Origin: an uncultured Prevotellaceae bacterium
Lineage (GTDB): Bacteria > Bacteroidota > Bacteroidia > Bacteroidales > Bacteroidaceae
DNA length: 33,129 bases
Assembly: GCA_902783625.1 (NCBI GenBank)
Contig: CACZRN010000099.1
Location: 1-33,129, forward strand
Direction of reading: 5' to 3'
Shown here one piece after another: positions 9,196-17,981 of this stretch. Position numbers and translations under genes: made by a program. The stretch's first letter is position 1. Every line of letters starts with the position of its first letter. The notes beneath the pieces were generated by a model. It worked only from the letters and a program-made list of their open reading frames with translations, did no database searches and was not told the DNA's origin.

Positions 9196-10043
9196 AACGG
9201 AAGTCACTATTGAGAATGTCGGGTGAGGTAATATGGTATATGGTTGTATTCCTCCTCATTCAGGTTATTGTTCAGGGAATAGCTTCGGTTGTTGAGGCTT
9301 ACTTGGCTGAAGGCGATTTGAAGAGTGCATTCGCAAACGGTTTAGCCAATGCCGACAACATCGGCATCACTGCATTGATTATCAGCAATGTGGTGTCGAG
9401 CCTGTTGACAATCATTATCTTCCTGAAGGCGAAGTGGACATTATGGGCACGCGACTATCTTGCCACTCGTCCGTGGGGTGTGGTGTTTTGGGTTATAATA
9501 TTGTCGTTCGGACTCATCATCCCCACAATGTGGCTACAAGAGGAGCTTCATCTTGAGATGCCAAAGGAGATGGAAGAGCTGTTCACCTCGGTGTGTAGCA
9601 CTCCATATGGCTATTTCACCCTTGCGGTACTAGCCCCGTGGGCAGAGGAAGTAGTATTCCGCGGTGCCATACTACGTAAGTTGTTGGAGATATTCAGCCA
9701 TCAGATGCACTGGGTGGCAATCGTCATCTCGGCAATCATCTTCGGTGCTGTCCACATGAACATGGCTCAGGGGGTGAATGCTTTCGTGCTCGGATTGTTG
9801 CTCGGTTGGATGTTTTATCGCACGGGCAGCATCTTCCCAGGCATCGTGCTTCATTGGGCAAACAACACCATCGCCTACATCCTCGTGCGTCTGCGCCCCG
9901 ACCTGTCGAATGCATCGCTTACAGATATCTGCGGAGGCGACGAAAACAAAGTGCTTCTCTATGTGGGATTCTCGATGCTTATCGTCATCCCTGCTATTTT
10001 CCAACTATTCATCAGAATGAAGAAACCACAAAAACGTAATTGA
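9192..10043 (+). CDS. CPBP-family intramembrane metalloprotease (CAAX protease-like)
   Basis: This is an integral inner-membrane protein of 283 residues with about seven or eight hydrophobic segments. The CPBP (Abi/CAAX protease) motifs are present: EEVVFRG with Glu152, Glu153 and Arg157, then FGAVHMN with His188, and LHWANN with His221 and Asn225. The glutamates and histidines are the expected metal-site residues. Bacterial members are linked to membrane protein processing or bacteriocin self-protection; the substrate here is unknown. It overlaps ribF by 4 nt and is followed after 2 nt by the zinc metalloprotease gene. Confidence 0.92.
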   Translation: MKRKSLLRMSGEVIWYMVVFLLIQVIVQGIASVVEAYLAEGDLKSAFANGLANADNIGITALIISNVVSSLLTIIIFLKAKWTLWARDYLATRPWGVVFWVIILSFGLIIPTMWLQEELHLEMPKEMEELFTSVCSTPYGYFTLAVLAPWAEEVVFRGAILRKLLEIFSHQMHWVAIVISAIIFGAVHMNMAQGVNAFVLGLLLGWMFYRTGSIFPGIVLHWANNTIAYILVRLRPDLSNASLTDICGGDENKVLLYVGFSMLIVIPAIFQLFIRMKKPQKRN

Positions 10044-10045
10044 AT

Positions 10046-12538
10046 ATGAAGAGACTTTTTCTGCAACTGATTGTATTTCTTGTCGTAGCACCGAGTAGCT
10101 ATGCCGTGTCTGACTATCAGTTCTTGTCGTTGCTCAACGATTCTATTCCTCAGGATAGCATCGCGGCAAAGAGCGACTCGACAAAGGTTAATGGCGACAA
10201 GAAGAAAGACGACAAGAAGAAAAACGAGTATGAGGAGTTGATAAAGAAAGACTCCACCAAGATGGAGGGACTCTTTACGGTGCGACATATCGAAGACAAA
10301 TGGTACTTCGAGGTGCCCGACTCGATGCTTGGAAAGTATCTCCTTGCCGTGACACGATATACTGCAGTGCCTCAAAACTTCGGTAAGTTTGCCGGTGAAG
10401 AAGCCAACGAGGCAACGGTTTATTTCGAGAAGCGCGACAAGAAGACGATGTTGCTGAGGGCTTATGTGTTGTCGCAGTTGGCAAATGAAAAAGATGATAT
10501 ATCGAAAACACTGCGTGCCTCGACCGTTGACCCTATTGTGGCGTCGTTCAAGATAATAGGTGAGAACCCCGACTCCACGATGAGTCTCATCGAGGTAACA
10601 CCGATGCTCAAGGGCGGAAACAGTCTTATCGGTATTTCGAAGGGAGCCGCGAGCTCGCTTAAAATAGGTGGATTGGTGGGCGATCGCTCGTTTATCGACA
10701 CGCTGAAAGTGTTCCCTATCAACATCGAGGTTGTCTCCACCCTCACATATGGAGCCTCGGGTGGTGCGTCACCGGCATCAGGTACAGGTTCGATGACAGT
10801 GGGACTGAACACATCTATAATACGTCTGCCCGACACTCCGATGCGTATGCGCCTGTGGGATGAGCGTGTAGGATACTTCACTAACCGTGTGACATTCTTC
10901 AGCGACGAGCAACACAAGAGTGAACGCGAGAGCTTCATCTCGCGCCATCGGCTAGTGCCGAAGAATCTTGCCGCATATCGTCGTGGCGAGCTCGTGGAAC
11001 CTATAAAGCCGATTATCTACTATATCGACCCTGCCACACCTAAGAAGTGGGTCCCCTATCTCATTCAGGGTATCAACGACTGGAACGTGGCTTTCGAGGC
11101 AGCAGGATTCAAGAATGCCATTCAAGGGCGTGAGTGGCCCAACGATCCCAATATGAGTGTCGACGATGCCCGCTACTGTGTGCTTCGCTACCTGCCTGCC
11201 GAGATCGAGAATGCCTATGGCCCATGCGTGGTTGACCCACGGAGTGGAGAGATAATCGAGAGCCATATATGCTGGTATCACAATGTGATGAACCTGCTGA
11301 CGAAATGGTATATGACTCAATGCGGACCACTCGACAAGCGCGCACAGAAGATGAAATTCGACGATAAGCTGATGGGTGAGCTCATTCGTTTCGTCTCTTC
11401 GCACGAGGTAGGCCACACCCTTGGCTTGCGTCACAACATGGGAGCGAGCCATGCGACACCCGTTGAGAAGTTGCGCGACAAGCGATGGGTGGAGCAACAT
11501 GGGCATACGGTTTCGATAATGGACTATGCCCGATTCAACTATGTGGCTCAGCCCGAGGATAATGTGTCGGAGCGAGGGCTCTTCCCACGCATCAACGACT
11601 ACGACAAGTGGGCCATCAAGTGGGGATATCAGTATCGCCCCGAGTTCAAAGACGAGCAGGAAGAGAAGAAGCAACTCATGAAGGAGACGACAAAGGTGCT
11701 CGAGAAGAACCCGCGCCTGTGGTTCAGTGGCGAGGGAATGAGCGACGACCCACGCGAGCAGACTGAAGACCTCGGCGACAACAACATGCGCGCCAATGAG
11801 TATGGGTTGATGAATCTGAAGCGTGTGATGGCTGGCCTGCCCGAGTGGACAAAGGAAGACAACTATCAGTATGACGACCTGAAGGAGATGTATGCCAGTG
11901 TGCGCGACCAGTTTAACCGTTATATGCGCCATGTGATGAAGAACATCGGAGGCCATTACATCAGCAACCTGCCCGCCACAAAGCCCTACGATGTGGTGCC
12001 CGCCACAATTCAGAAAGAGGCACTCGCATATCTCGGGCGCAATATATTCACCGCTCCCATGTGGCTCTACCCCGAGGGTATCACCGAGAAGGTGGGCTTC
12101 AATGCCGCAAACGACATAAAGAGCATGCAGCGCCGGGCACTCGACGTAGTCCTCTCGCGAAATATCCTTGAGGCAATCAACAACGATTCTTTCCGCAGCA
12201 GCGAGGCTTACAAGGTTGACGCATACCTCAGCGATGTGTTCAATGAGATATGGCGTCCGCTCGAAGGAAAGAACGAGTTGCAGGACAAGTGTCGCCGCGA
12301 TGTCGAGAATGCCTACATGGAGAATCTCGACAAGATACTCAACCCGACAAACCCAAACGGTGTGCCTTTGTCGGTGCACAGCGATGTGAACCTCTACGTG
12401 GAGCAGCATCTGCAAGGCATCGAAGACTTCTGCACGCAGCAGGCAGCAGTGAGCAGCGGCATCAACCGACTGCACTATAACGACATCCTCCGACAGATAC
12501 GTCTCACTCGTGAGCGCATGACAACAGTAAGGCGATAG
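10046..12538 (+). CDS. Exported zinc-dependent metalloprotease (DUF5117/DUF4953 type)
   Basis: This is a large secreted or periplasmic metallopeptidase of 830 residues. The ATG at 10046 begins a clear signal peptide (MKRLFLQLIVFL, cut near Ala20); a TTG six bases upstream is an unlikely start because it overlaps the previous stop codon. A Lys/Asp-rich linker (about 45-68) precedes the mature domains. The metzincin zinc site is HEVGHTLGLRH, with ligands at His453, His457 and His463 and catalytic Glu454, followed by a Met-turn-like SIMDY about 40 residues later. This matches a Bacteroidetes family annotated with DUF5117, DUF5118 and DUF4953 domains. Physiological substrates are not known. It ends the five-gene run that starts with the ATPase; no terminator is visible before the 22-bp repeat array at 12579. 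Confidence 0.9.
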   Translation: MKRLFLQLIVFLVVAPSSYAVSDYQFLSLLNDSIPQDSIAAKSDSTKVNGDKKKDDKKKNEYEELIKKDSTKMEGLFTVRHIEDKWYFEVPDSMLGKYLLAVTRYTAVPQNFGKFAGEEANEATVYFEKRDKKTMLLRAYVLSQLANEKDDISKTLRASTVDPIVASFKIIGENPDSTMSLIEVTPMLKGGNSLIGISKGAASSLKIGGLVGDRSFIDTLKVFPINIEVVSTLTYGASGGASPASGTGSMTVGLNTSIIRLPDTPMRMRLWDERVGYFTNRVTFFSDEQHKSERESFISRHRLVPKNLAAYRRGELVEPIKPIIYYIDPATPKKWVPYLIQGINDWNVAFEAAGFKNAIQGREWPNDPNMSVDDARYCVLRYLPAEIENAYGPCVVDPRSGEIIESHICWYHNVMNLLTKWYMTQCGPLDKRAQKMKFDDKLMGELIRFVSSHEVGHTLGLRHNMGASHATPVEKLRDKRWVEQHGHTVSIMDYARFNYVAQPEDNVSERGLFPRINDYDKWAIKWGYQYRPEFKDEQEEKKQLMKETTKVLEKNPRLWFSGEGMSDDPREQTEDLGDNNMRANEYGLMNLKRVMAGLPEWTKEDNYQYDDLKEMYASVRDQFNRYMRHVMKNIGGHYISNLPATKPYDVVPATIQKEALAYLGRNIFTAPMWLYPEGITEKVGFNAANDIKSMQRRALDVVLSRNILEAINNDSFRSSEAYKVDAYLSDVFNEIWRPLEGKNELQDKCRRDVENAYMENLDKILNPTNPNGVPLSVHSDVNLYVEQHLQGIEDFCTQQAAVSSGINRLHYNDILRQIRLTRERMTTVRR

Positions 12539-12578
12539 AGCCTTCGTAAATACACATATATCAGGCACTTGGTTAAGG

Positions 12579-12634
12579 GCCTCTTTAATGGCGGATAAAA
12601 GCCTCTTTAATGGCAACAAAGAGCCTCTTTAATG
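12579..12634 (-). repeat. Three-unit 22-bp-period array of CATTAAAGAGGC
   Basis: Read on the minus strand, CATTAAAGAGGC occurs perfectly three times (plus-strand positions 12579-12590, 12601-12612, 12623-12634), each 22 bp from the next, with unrelated 10-bp sequence between. The same motif at the same period lies inside the palindrome-bounded elements at 2-88 and 17782-17870, but here no GCTAGC palindromes flank it. It fills most of the 129-bp gap between two genes. Confidence 0.9.
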
Positions 12635-12667
12635 AAATTAGAAAATAAACGATAACGAAACAGAGAA

Positions 12668-13897
12668 ATGGTACTGAACTATATTTGGATTGCATTCTTC
12701 ATGATTGCCTTCGTGGTGGCACTCGTCAAGCTAATCTTCTTTGGCGACTTCGACGTGTTCCCAGCCATGATTTCTTCGACATTCGACACCTCGAAGACAG
12801 CTTTCGAGATATCGCTGGGACTGACGGGTGTGCTCTCGCTGTGGCTCGGCATCATGAAAATAGGAGAGCGCGGAGGGCTCATCAATGCCTTGGCGCGAAT
12901 GCTGAGCCCTGTCTTCACAAAGCTTTTCCCCGATATTCCTAAGGACCATCCAGCCTCGGGGAGCATCTTCATGAATATCGCAGCCAACATGTTGGGGCTC
13001 GATAATGCCGCCACACCGCTTGGTCTGAAGGCGATGGAGCAACTCCAGACGCTCAACCCGAAGAAAGACACGGCCACGAATCCGATGATTATGTTCCTCG
13101 TGCTCAATACCTCGGGACTCACCATCATACCCATCTCGATAATGACCTACCGCGCTCAACTGGGTGCGGCTCAGCCTACCGACATATTCATCCCAATACT
13201 TTTGGCAACATTCTTCGCTACGTTGGCAGGAGTAATCATCACGTCTATCTACCAGAGAATAAATCTCTTGAACCGCACGATGATTCTCACGCTCGGCTCG
13301 ATGTGCCTTGCCGTTGCAGGCATCATATGGGGTTTCTCACGCATGGATGAGGTGTTGATGAACAAGGTGAGCCTCTCGGTGGCGAATATATTGCTCATGG
13401 TCATCATCATCACGTTTATCTGGTCGGGCATCCGAAAGCACATCAACTGCTACGATGCGTTCATCGAGGGTGCGAAGGAAGGCTTTACCACTGCCGTGCG
13501 CATAATACCTTTCCTCATTGCCATCCTCGTTGCCATCGGTGTGTTTCGTGCCTCAGGGGCGATGGATGTGCTCATGAGCGGCATCAGATGGCTGTTCTCG
13601 AGCATTGGCTTCGATGCCTCGTTTGTGGATGCCCTGCCCACAGCCTTGATGAAACCCCTCTCGGGAAGCGGTGCTCGAGGCATGATGGTCGATACGATGA
13701 CAACATTCGGCCCTGATTCATTCGCCGGTCGCCTGTCGTGCATCTTCCAGGGGAGCACCGATACCACGTTCTATATCCTTGCCGTCTATTTCGGTAGTGT
13801 CGGGATACGCTACACCCGTCACGCGGTGGCATGTGGACTCCTCGCCGACTTGGCAGGTGTCATCGCTGCTATAGCTATTTGTTACTTATTCTTCTAG
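12668..13897 (+). CDS. Fused SpmA/SpmB-like nucleoside-recognition (Gate) membrane protein
   Basis: This is an integral inner-membrane protein of 409 residues with two related halves. The first half resembles SpmA and carries LGLDNAATPLG (about 109-119). The second resembles SpmB and carries ALPTALMKPLSGSGARG (about 321-337). In Bacillus these are two separate spore maturation proteins; in Bacteroidetes, which do not sporulate, the fused form is common and its role is unknown, with transport of a small molecule suggested by the Gate domain. The ATG at 12668 begins the first membrane helix. The flippase gene follows after 25 bp, so the two are probably co-transcribed. Confidence 0.9.
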   Translation: MVLNYIWIAFFMIAFVVALVKLIFFGDFDVFPAMISSTFDTSKTAFEISLGLTGVLSLWLGIMKIGERGGLINALARMLSPVFTKLFPDIPKDHPASGSIFMNIAANMLGLDNAATPLGLKAMEQLQTLNPKKDTATNPMIMFLVLNTSGLTIIPISIMTYRAQLGAAQPTDIFIPILLATFFATLAGVIITSIYQRINLLNRTMILTLGSMCLAVAGIIWGFSRMDEVLMNKVSLSVANILLMVIIITFIWSGIRKHINCYDAFIEGAKEGFTTAVRIIPFLIAILVAIGVFRASGAMDVLMSGIRWLFSSIGFDASFVDALPTALMKPLSGSGARGMMVDTMTTFGPDSFAGRLSCIFQGSTDTTFYILAVYFGSVGIRYTRHAVACGLLADLAGVIAAIAICYLFF

Positions 13898-13922
13898 TAT
13901 AAATTAAAAAGCAATCACATAT

Positions 13923-15413
13923 ATGTCGAAACTCGGTTCTCTTGCGAAGGACACCGCGATTTATGGGCTTTCGAGCATCGTGGCGCGATTTATCAACTAC
14001 TTTCTGGTGCCTATCCAGACGAAGCGATTCAGTGCTTTAGGTGGACAATATGGCATCATCACGAACGTCTATGCCTACGTGTCGTTGCTCATCATATTGC
14101 TCACCTACGGAATGGAGACCACCTTCTTCCGCTTTATGAGCAAGGAGGGCGAAAACCCCGAGCGCGTGTATTCAACCACATTGCGCATGGTGGCCACCAC
14201 ATCGCTCGTGTTTGCCGCCATCGTGAGCGTGTTCCTTCAGCCGTTGGCCAACCTGATGGGCTACGCCGACCATCCCGAGTACATCTGGGTGATGTTCATC
14301 ACGGTGGCGATTGATGCCTTCGTGGCAATACCAATGGCGTATCTACGCTACCGACACAAGCCGGTGAAGTTTGCCTCGATACAGATTTTCAACATCGTAT
14401 TGAATATCGTCCTGAACATCCTCTATCTGATTGTTCTTCCGGCACTTGGGTGGAACCCCTTCGGCATCTACGACTCGAATTTCACGCTACAGGTGGTGTG
14501 GGTGTTCTACATCAACATCTTCTGCTCTTTCGTGAAGATGCTTTTGCTTGGGAAAGAGCTACGCGGCATTCGCTTCGGATTCGACAAAGGCGCATGTAAG
14601 CGAATGCTTGGTTATGCTTGGCCATTGCTCGTGATGGGACTTGCGGGGCAATTAAATCAAGCCGCTTCGCAGATTTTGTTCCCTTATTTCTATGATGGTT
14701 CGGCAGAAGAGGCACACGCTCAGCTCGGCATCTATGGCGCATGCATAAAGATAGCCATGATAATGGTGATGATAACCCAAGCGTTTCGCTACGCTTACGA
14801 GCCCTTTGTGTTCGGAAGGAGCAAGGAGAAAGACAGCAAGCAAACCTATGCTGAGGCGATGAAATATTTCATTATCTTCACGCTCTTGGCCTTCCTTGCC
14901 GTGATAGGCTATATGGATATACTCCGATACCTTGTCGGCGAGAGCTATTGGGAAGGCCTCCGTGTGGTGCCTATTGTGATGGCTGCTGAGATAATGTTCG
15001 GCATCTTCTTCAACCTCTCGTTCTGGTATAAGCTCACCGACCGCACCATTTGGGGCGCTTGGTTCTCGGGAATCGGTGCCTTGGTGCTTATCGTTGTCGA
15101 TATAATATTCATCCCACGCTTCAGCTATATGGCCTGCGCATGGGCTGGATTCGCTGCTTATGGCGTGTCGATGGTCATCTCCTACTTCGCCGGACAAAAG
15201 TATTATCCCATCAATTACCCCCTGAAGTCGATAGCTTTCTACTTCGTTCTCACGGGAGCGTTCTTCGTCTTGATGTCGCAAGCCAATGCCCACCTCCCGC
15301 TATGGGCGGCTTTGGTGGTAAACACCTTGCTACTGATGGTCTTCCTGGCGGTTATCATCAAGCGCGATATGCCTCTTAAGAGCTTCCCTGTAGTAGGTAA
15401 ATATTTCAGATAA
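13923..15413 (+). CDS. Polysaccharide/lipid-linked oligosaccharide flippase (Wzx/MATE-like)
   Basis: This 496-residue inner-membrane protein has about 12-14 hydrophobic helices across its length. The N-terminal pattern (SLAKDTAIYGLSSIVARF followed by P.QT..F) and the even spread of helices are typical of the polysaccharide biosynthesis/MVF-MATE exporter group, which flips lipid-linked glycans from the cytoplasmic to the periplasmic leaflet. No glycosyltransferase genes lie nearby, so it is probably the conserved stand-alone flippase of Bacteroidales and its substrate cannot be told from context. It is 25 bp after the Gate protein gene and 69 bp before the S46 peptidase gene. Confidence 0.88.
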   Translation: MSKLGSLAKDTAIYGLSSIVARFINYFLVPIQTKRFSALGGQYGIITNVYAYVSLLIILLTYGMETTFFRFMSKEGENPERVYSTTLRMVATTSLVFAAIVSVFLQPLANLMGYADHPEYIWVMFITVAIDAFVAIPMAYLRYRHKPVKFASIQIFNIVLNIVLNILYLIVLPALGWNPFGIYDSNFTLQVVWVFYINIFCSFVKMLLLGKELRGIRFGFDKGACKRMLGYAWPLLVMGLAGQLNQAASQILFPYFYDGSAEEAHAQLGIYGACIKIAMIMVMITQAFRYAYEPFVFGRSKEKDSKQTYAEAMKYFIIFTLLAFLAVIGYMDILRYLVGESYWEGLRVVPIVMAAEIMFGIFFNLSFWYKLTDRTIWGAWFSGIGALVLIVVDIIFIPRFSYMACAWAGFAAYGVSMVISYFAGQKYYPINYPLKSIAFYFVLTGAFFVLMSQANAHLPLWAALVVNTLLLMVFLAVIIKRDMPLKSFPVVGKYFR

Positions 15414-15423
15414 CCCGGTTTTT

Positions 15424-15444
15424 CCGGAATACCGGATATTCCGG
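15424..15444 (+). other. Perfect hairpin between flippase and S46 peptidase genes
   Basis: CCGGAATA (15424-15431) and TATTCCGG (15437-15444) form an 8-bp stem with a 5-nt loop, and a further CCGG copy precedes it. It has no T tract after it, so it is not a standard terminator. It may protect transcript ends, attenuate transcription or bind a regulator. Confidence 0.6.
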
Positions 15445-15482
15445 GAGATAAGCAGACAATAATAATTATCAACATATTAACT

Positions 15483-17594
15483 ATGAAGAAAATAATCCTC
15501 TCGCTCGTTGCCTTGCTGGGCATGAGCACTGCCCACGCCGATGAAGGCATGTGGACACTCTACGACCTGCCTCGCGCTGTCTATGACAAGATGGTGGAGG
15601 AAGGCTTCCAAATGCCCTACGAAGGGCTCTATCAAGGCGATGATGCCATAAAGAACTGTGTTGTCAACTTCTCGGGATATTGCTCGGGAGTGGTGGTGAG
15701 CCCCGATGGACTCGTGTTCACCAACCACCACTGCGGCTTCGAGGCAATCCGCTCACACTCTACGGTGGAGCACGATTACATGCTCAACGGCTTCTTTGCA
15801 GAGAAATTCGAGGACGAGCTGCCTAACGAAGGGATGTTCGTATCGTTCATGATCGACCAGAAGAAAGTGACCGACCGGTTCCTTGCTTCCGATTTCTATA
15901 GCATGACGAGCGACAAGCAGGAACTGTTTATCGACTCGCTCCAGACGCTGATGAACGACTCGGTTAAGGCCATCGACCCCACTTACCACCTCGAGATCGA
16001 CGCATTCTACGAGGGTAATGAGTTCTACGCCACCACCTATCAGATGTTCACCGACCTCCGTCTCGTGTTCACCATCCCAAAGTCGATGGGTAAGTTCGGC
16101 GGTGAGACCGACAACTGGATGTGGCCGCGCCAGACATGCGATTTCTCCGTGTTCCGCATCTACGCCGATCCGAAGACCAATGGCCCGGCAGAGTATTCGA
16201 AGGACAATGTGCCCTATCACCCGAAGCATTGGGCACCAGTGTCGATGGAAGGCTATAAGGATGGCGACTATGCCATGACGATAGGCTATCCGGGAAGCAC
16301 CGAGCGCTACCTCTCGTCGTATGGCATCAGCGAGATGCGCGATGCTCAGAACACCCCGAGGGCTCAGGTGCGAGGCGTGAAGCAAGACATCATGATTCGC
16401 CACATGCGCGCCAACGAGGCCGTGCGCATCAAGTACGACTCGAAATATGCGCAAAGCTCCAACTATTGGAAAAACTCCCTTGGCATGAATAAATGCATCG
16501 ACAGCATCGGCATCGTCAACCAGAAGCGCGACTATGAGGCACGCATCGCCGAGTGGCAAGAGCAGACTGGGTTCCTGAAAGGAAAGCTCGACTTCGACAA
16601 GATGAAAGATCTCTACGCCAAGCGCTTCGAAACGATAAAGACGTTCATGTATTTCAATGAGACCTTCCGCCGCACCAACGAGCTCGCCACACGCGCCTTC
16701 AACGTCTCGCACATGGAGCTCAGCGGGCCCGAGGACAACCCGAAGAAGCAGTACACCGTCATCGACGACAACAGCGACGAGTGGGACGAGGCGCTCGACA
16801 AGGAGGTGCTCGCCGCACTACTGAAGAACTATCGCGAGCATGTCGATGCCAAATACCTGCCCGACTTCTACAAGACCATCGACACACGCTTCGGTGGCAA
16901 CTACCAGAAATATGCTAACTACCTCTTCAAGAAATCCTTGCTGATGAAGAGCGGTAAGAAGCTCTATGTCAATAAGAAACGCTTCGAGAACGACCCCGGT
17001 GTGAAGATGGGCATCGACCTGATTGACATTATGGGCCTCCTGCGCTCCGAAATCCTTGACAGCTACGATGCCATCGCTGAGCAAGAGCGCTACCTCTGCG
17101 CCGCAAAGCTACGCATGGAGGAGGATATGCCTCACTACAGCGACGCCAACTTCACCATGCGCCTCTCCTACGGACAGGTGGGTGGATTTGAACTGGGAGG
17201 CAAGCCATCGGGCTACTATACCACGCCGGAGTCGATAGTGGCGAAGATGAAGCAGGCCGACCAGAATATCGAGTACTACGCCGAGCCCATCATGCACGAA
17301 CTCCTCTCTGCCGACGATTTCGGTCCATACACCGATCCGCGCTCGGGGAAGATGCAACTCTGCTTCCTCACCAACAACGACATCACCGGTGGCAATAGCG
17401 GTTCGCCGATGTTCGACGGCAAGGGACGCCTCATAGGCCTCGCCTTCGACGGCAACTGGGACAGTCTGTCCTCCGACATCAACTTCGACCATCGTCTGGC
17501 ACGATGCATCGGTGTAGATATCCGCTTCGTCACCTTCATGATTGACCGCTGGGGCCATGCGGAGCGACTGCTGCGCGAAATCGGCGTAAAGTAA
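15483..17594 (+). CDS. S46-family dipeptidyl-peptidase, DPP7-like
   Basis: This is an exported serine dipeptidyl-peptidase that removes dipeptides from oligopeptide N-termini in the periplasm, feeding peptide metabolism. A signal peptide covers residues 1-19 (ending AHA). The chymotrypsin-like catalytic parts are split by a long helical insert as in all S46 enzymes: the histidine is in TNHHCG (80-85), the aspartate in the TDNWMWPR-TCDF segment (Asp210 or Asp220), and the serine is Ser639 in GGNSGSP. The residue 18 beyond the serine is Gly657 (AFDGNW). In Porphyromonas this position is Gly in DPP7, which prefers hydrophobic P1 residues, and Arg in DPP11, which prefers Asp/Glu, so this is DPP7-like. 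The 703-residue length fits the family. A terminator follows. Confidence 0.94.
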   Translation: MKKIILSLVALLGMSTAHADEGMWTLYDLPRAVYDKMVEEGFQMPYEGLYQGDDAIKNCVVNFSGYCSGVVVSPDGLVFTNHHCGFEAIRSHSTVEHDYMLNGFFAEKFEDELPNEGMFVSFMIDQKKVTDRFLASDFYSMTSDKQELFIDSLQTLMNDSVKAIDPTYHLEIDAFYEGNEFYATTYQMFTDLRLVFTIPKSMGKFGGETDNWMWPRQTCDFSVFRIYADPKTNGPAEYSKDNVPYHPKHWAPVSMEGYKDGDYAMTIGYPGSTERYLSSYGISEMRDAQNTPRAQVRGVKQDIMIRHMRANEAVRIKYDSKYAQSSNYWKNSLGMNKCIDSIGIVNQKRDYEARIAEWQEQTGFLKGKLDFDKMKDLYAKRFETIKTFMYFNETFRRTNELATRAFNVSHMELSGPEDNPKKQYTVIDDNSDEWDEALDKEVLAALLKNYREHVDAKYLPDFYKTIDTRFGGNYQKYANYLFKKSLLMKSGKKLYVNKKRFENDPGVKMGIDLIDIMGLLRSEILDSYDAIAEQERYLCAAKLRMEEDMPHYSDANFTMRLSYGQVGGFELGGKPSGYYTTPESIVAKMKQADQNIEYYAEPIMHELLSADDFGPYTDPRSGKMQLCFLTNNDITGGNSGSPMFDGKGRLIGLAFDGNWDSLSSDINFDHRLARCIGVDIRFVTFMIDRWGHAERLLREIGVK

Positions 17595-17700
17595 CTCCAT
17601 CGCTGCCATACCATTCATCGCTCGCGTGCCATGCGGCGAAGAGTTTAGGTTTATTTAAAAATTCTACGACAGAGACGGCTCAGCCTTCTGTCGCCGTAAC

Positions 17701-17736
17701 AGAGGCTTCCAAATAGCGTTGCGAAGCCTCTTTTTT
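17701..17736 (+). terminator. Rho-independent terminator after the S46 peptidase gene
   Basis: AGAGGCTTC (17701-17709) pairs with GAAGCCTCT (17723-17731) across a 13-nt loop and runs into six T residues. A second hairpin just upstream (CGACAGA at 17667-17673 with TCTGTCG at 17687-17693) may assist. Confidence 0.88.
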
Positions 17737-17781
17737 GTGAACGATATCAAGAGTGTCGGGAGACAGACAAATTGCTTATTG

Positions 17782-17870
17782 AAAATTTTGCTAGCAAAAT
17801 TTCGATTAAAGAGGCTTTCTATTTCGATTAAAGAGCCCAGTTAATGAGAATTTTGCTAGCAAAATTTTTG
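17782..17870. repeat. Palindrome-bounded intergenic element, copy 2
   Basis: Palindromes AAATTTTGCTAGCAAAATTT (17783-17802) and AATTTTGCTAGCAAAATT (17849-17866) have centres 65 bp apart, the same as in copy 1. GATTAAAGAGG (17804-17814) and GATTAAAGAGC (17826-17836) are again 22 bp apart. Copies 1 and 2 align along their whole length without gaps. It lies between the S46 terminator and the promoter at 18007. Confidence 0.88.
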
Positions 17871-17981
17871 CTGGCGGTGTTTCTTGCTGTGGAAAGACAG
17901 TTGAGAATAGAGACTGGAGAAAAGGTCTGATTGCGCTTCGATGTGTGGCGGAAGAGATGTTTGGGTGTGTATGAGGGCTCG

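Noticed and set aside
10952-12619. Long minus-strand open frame opposite the zinc metalloprotease (555 codons)
   Set aside because: It lies wholly across a gene with a clear catalytic motif and shows the leucine/valine/histidine bias of an antisense shadow.
12579-12634. CRISPR array
   Set aside because: The repeat is only 12 bp with 10-bp spacers, three units, and there are no cas genes in the window.
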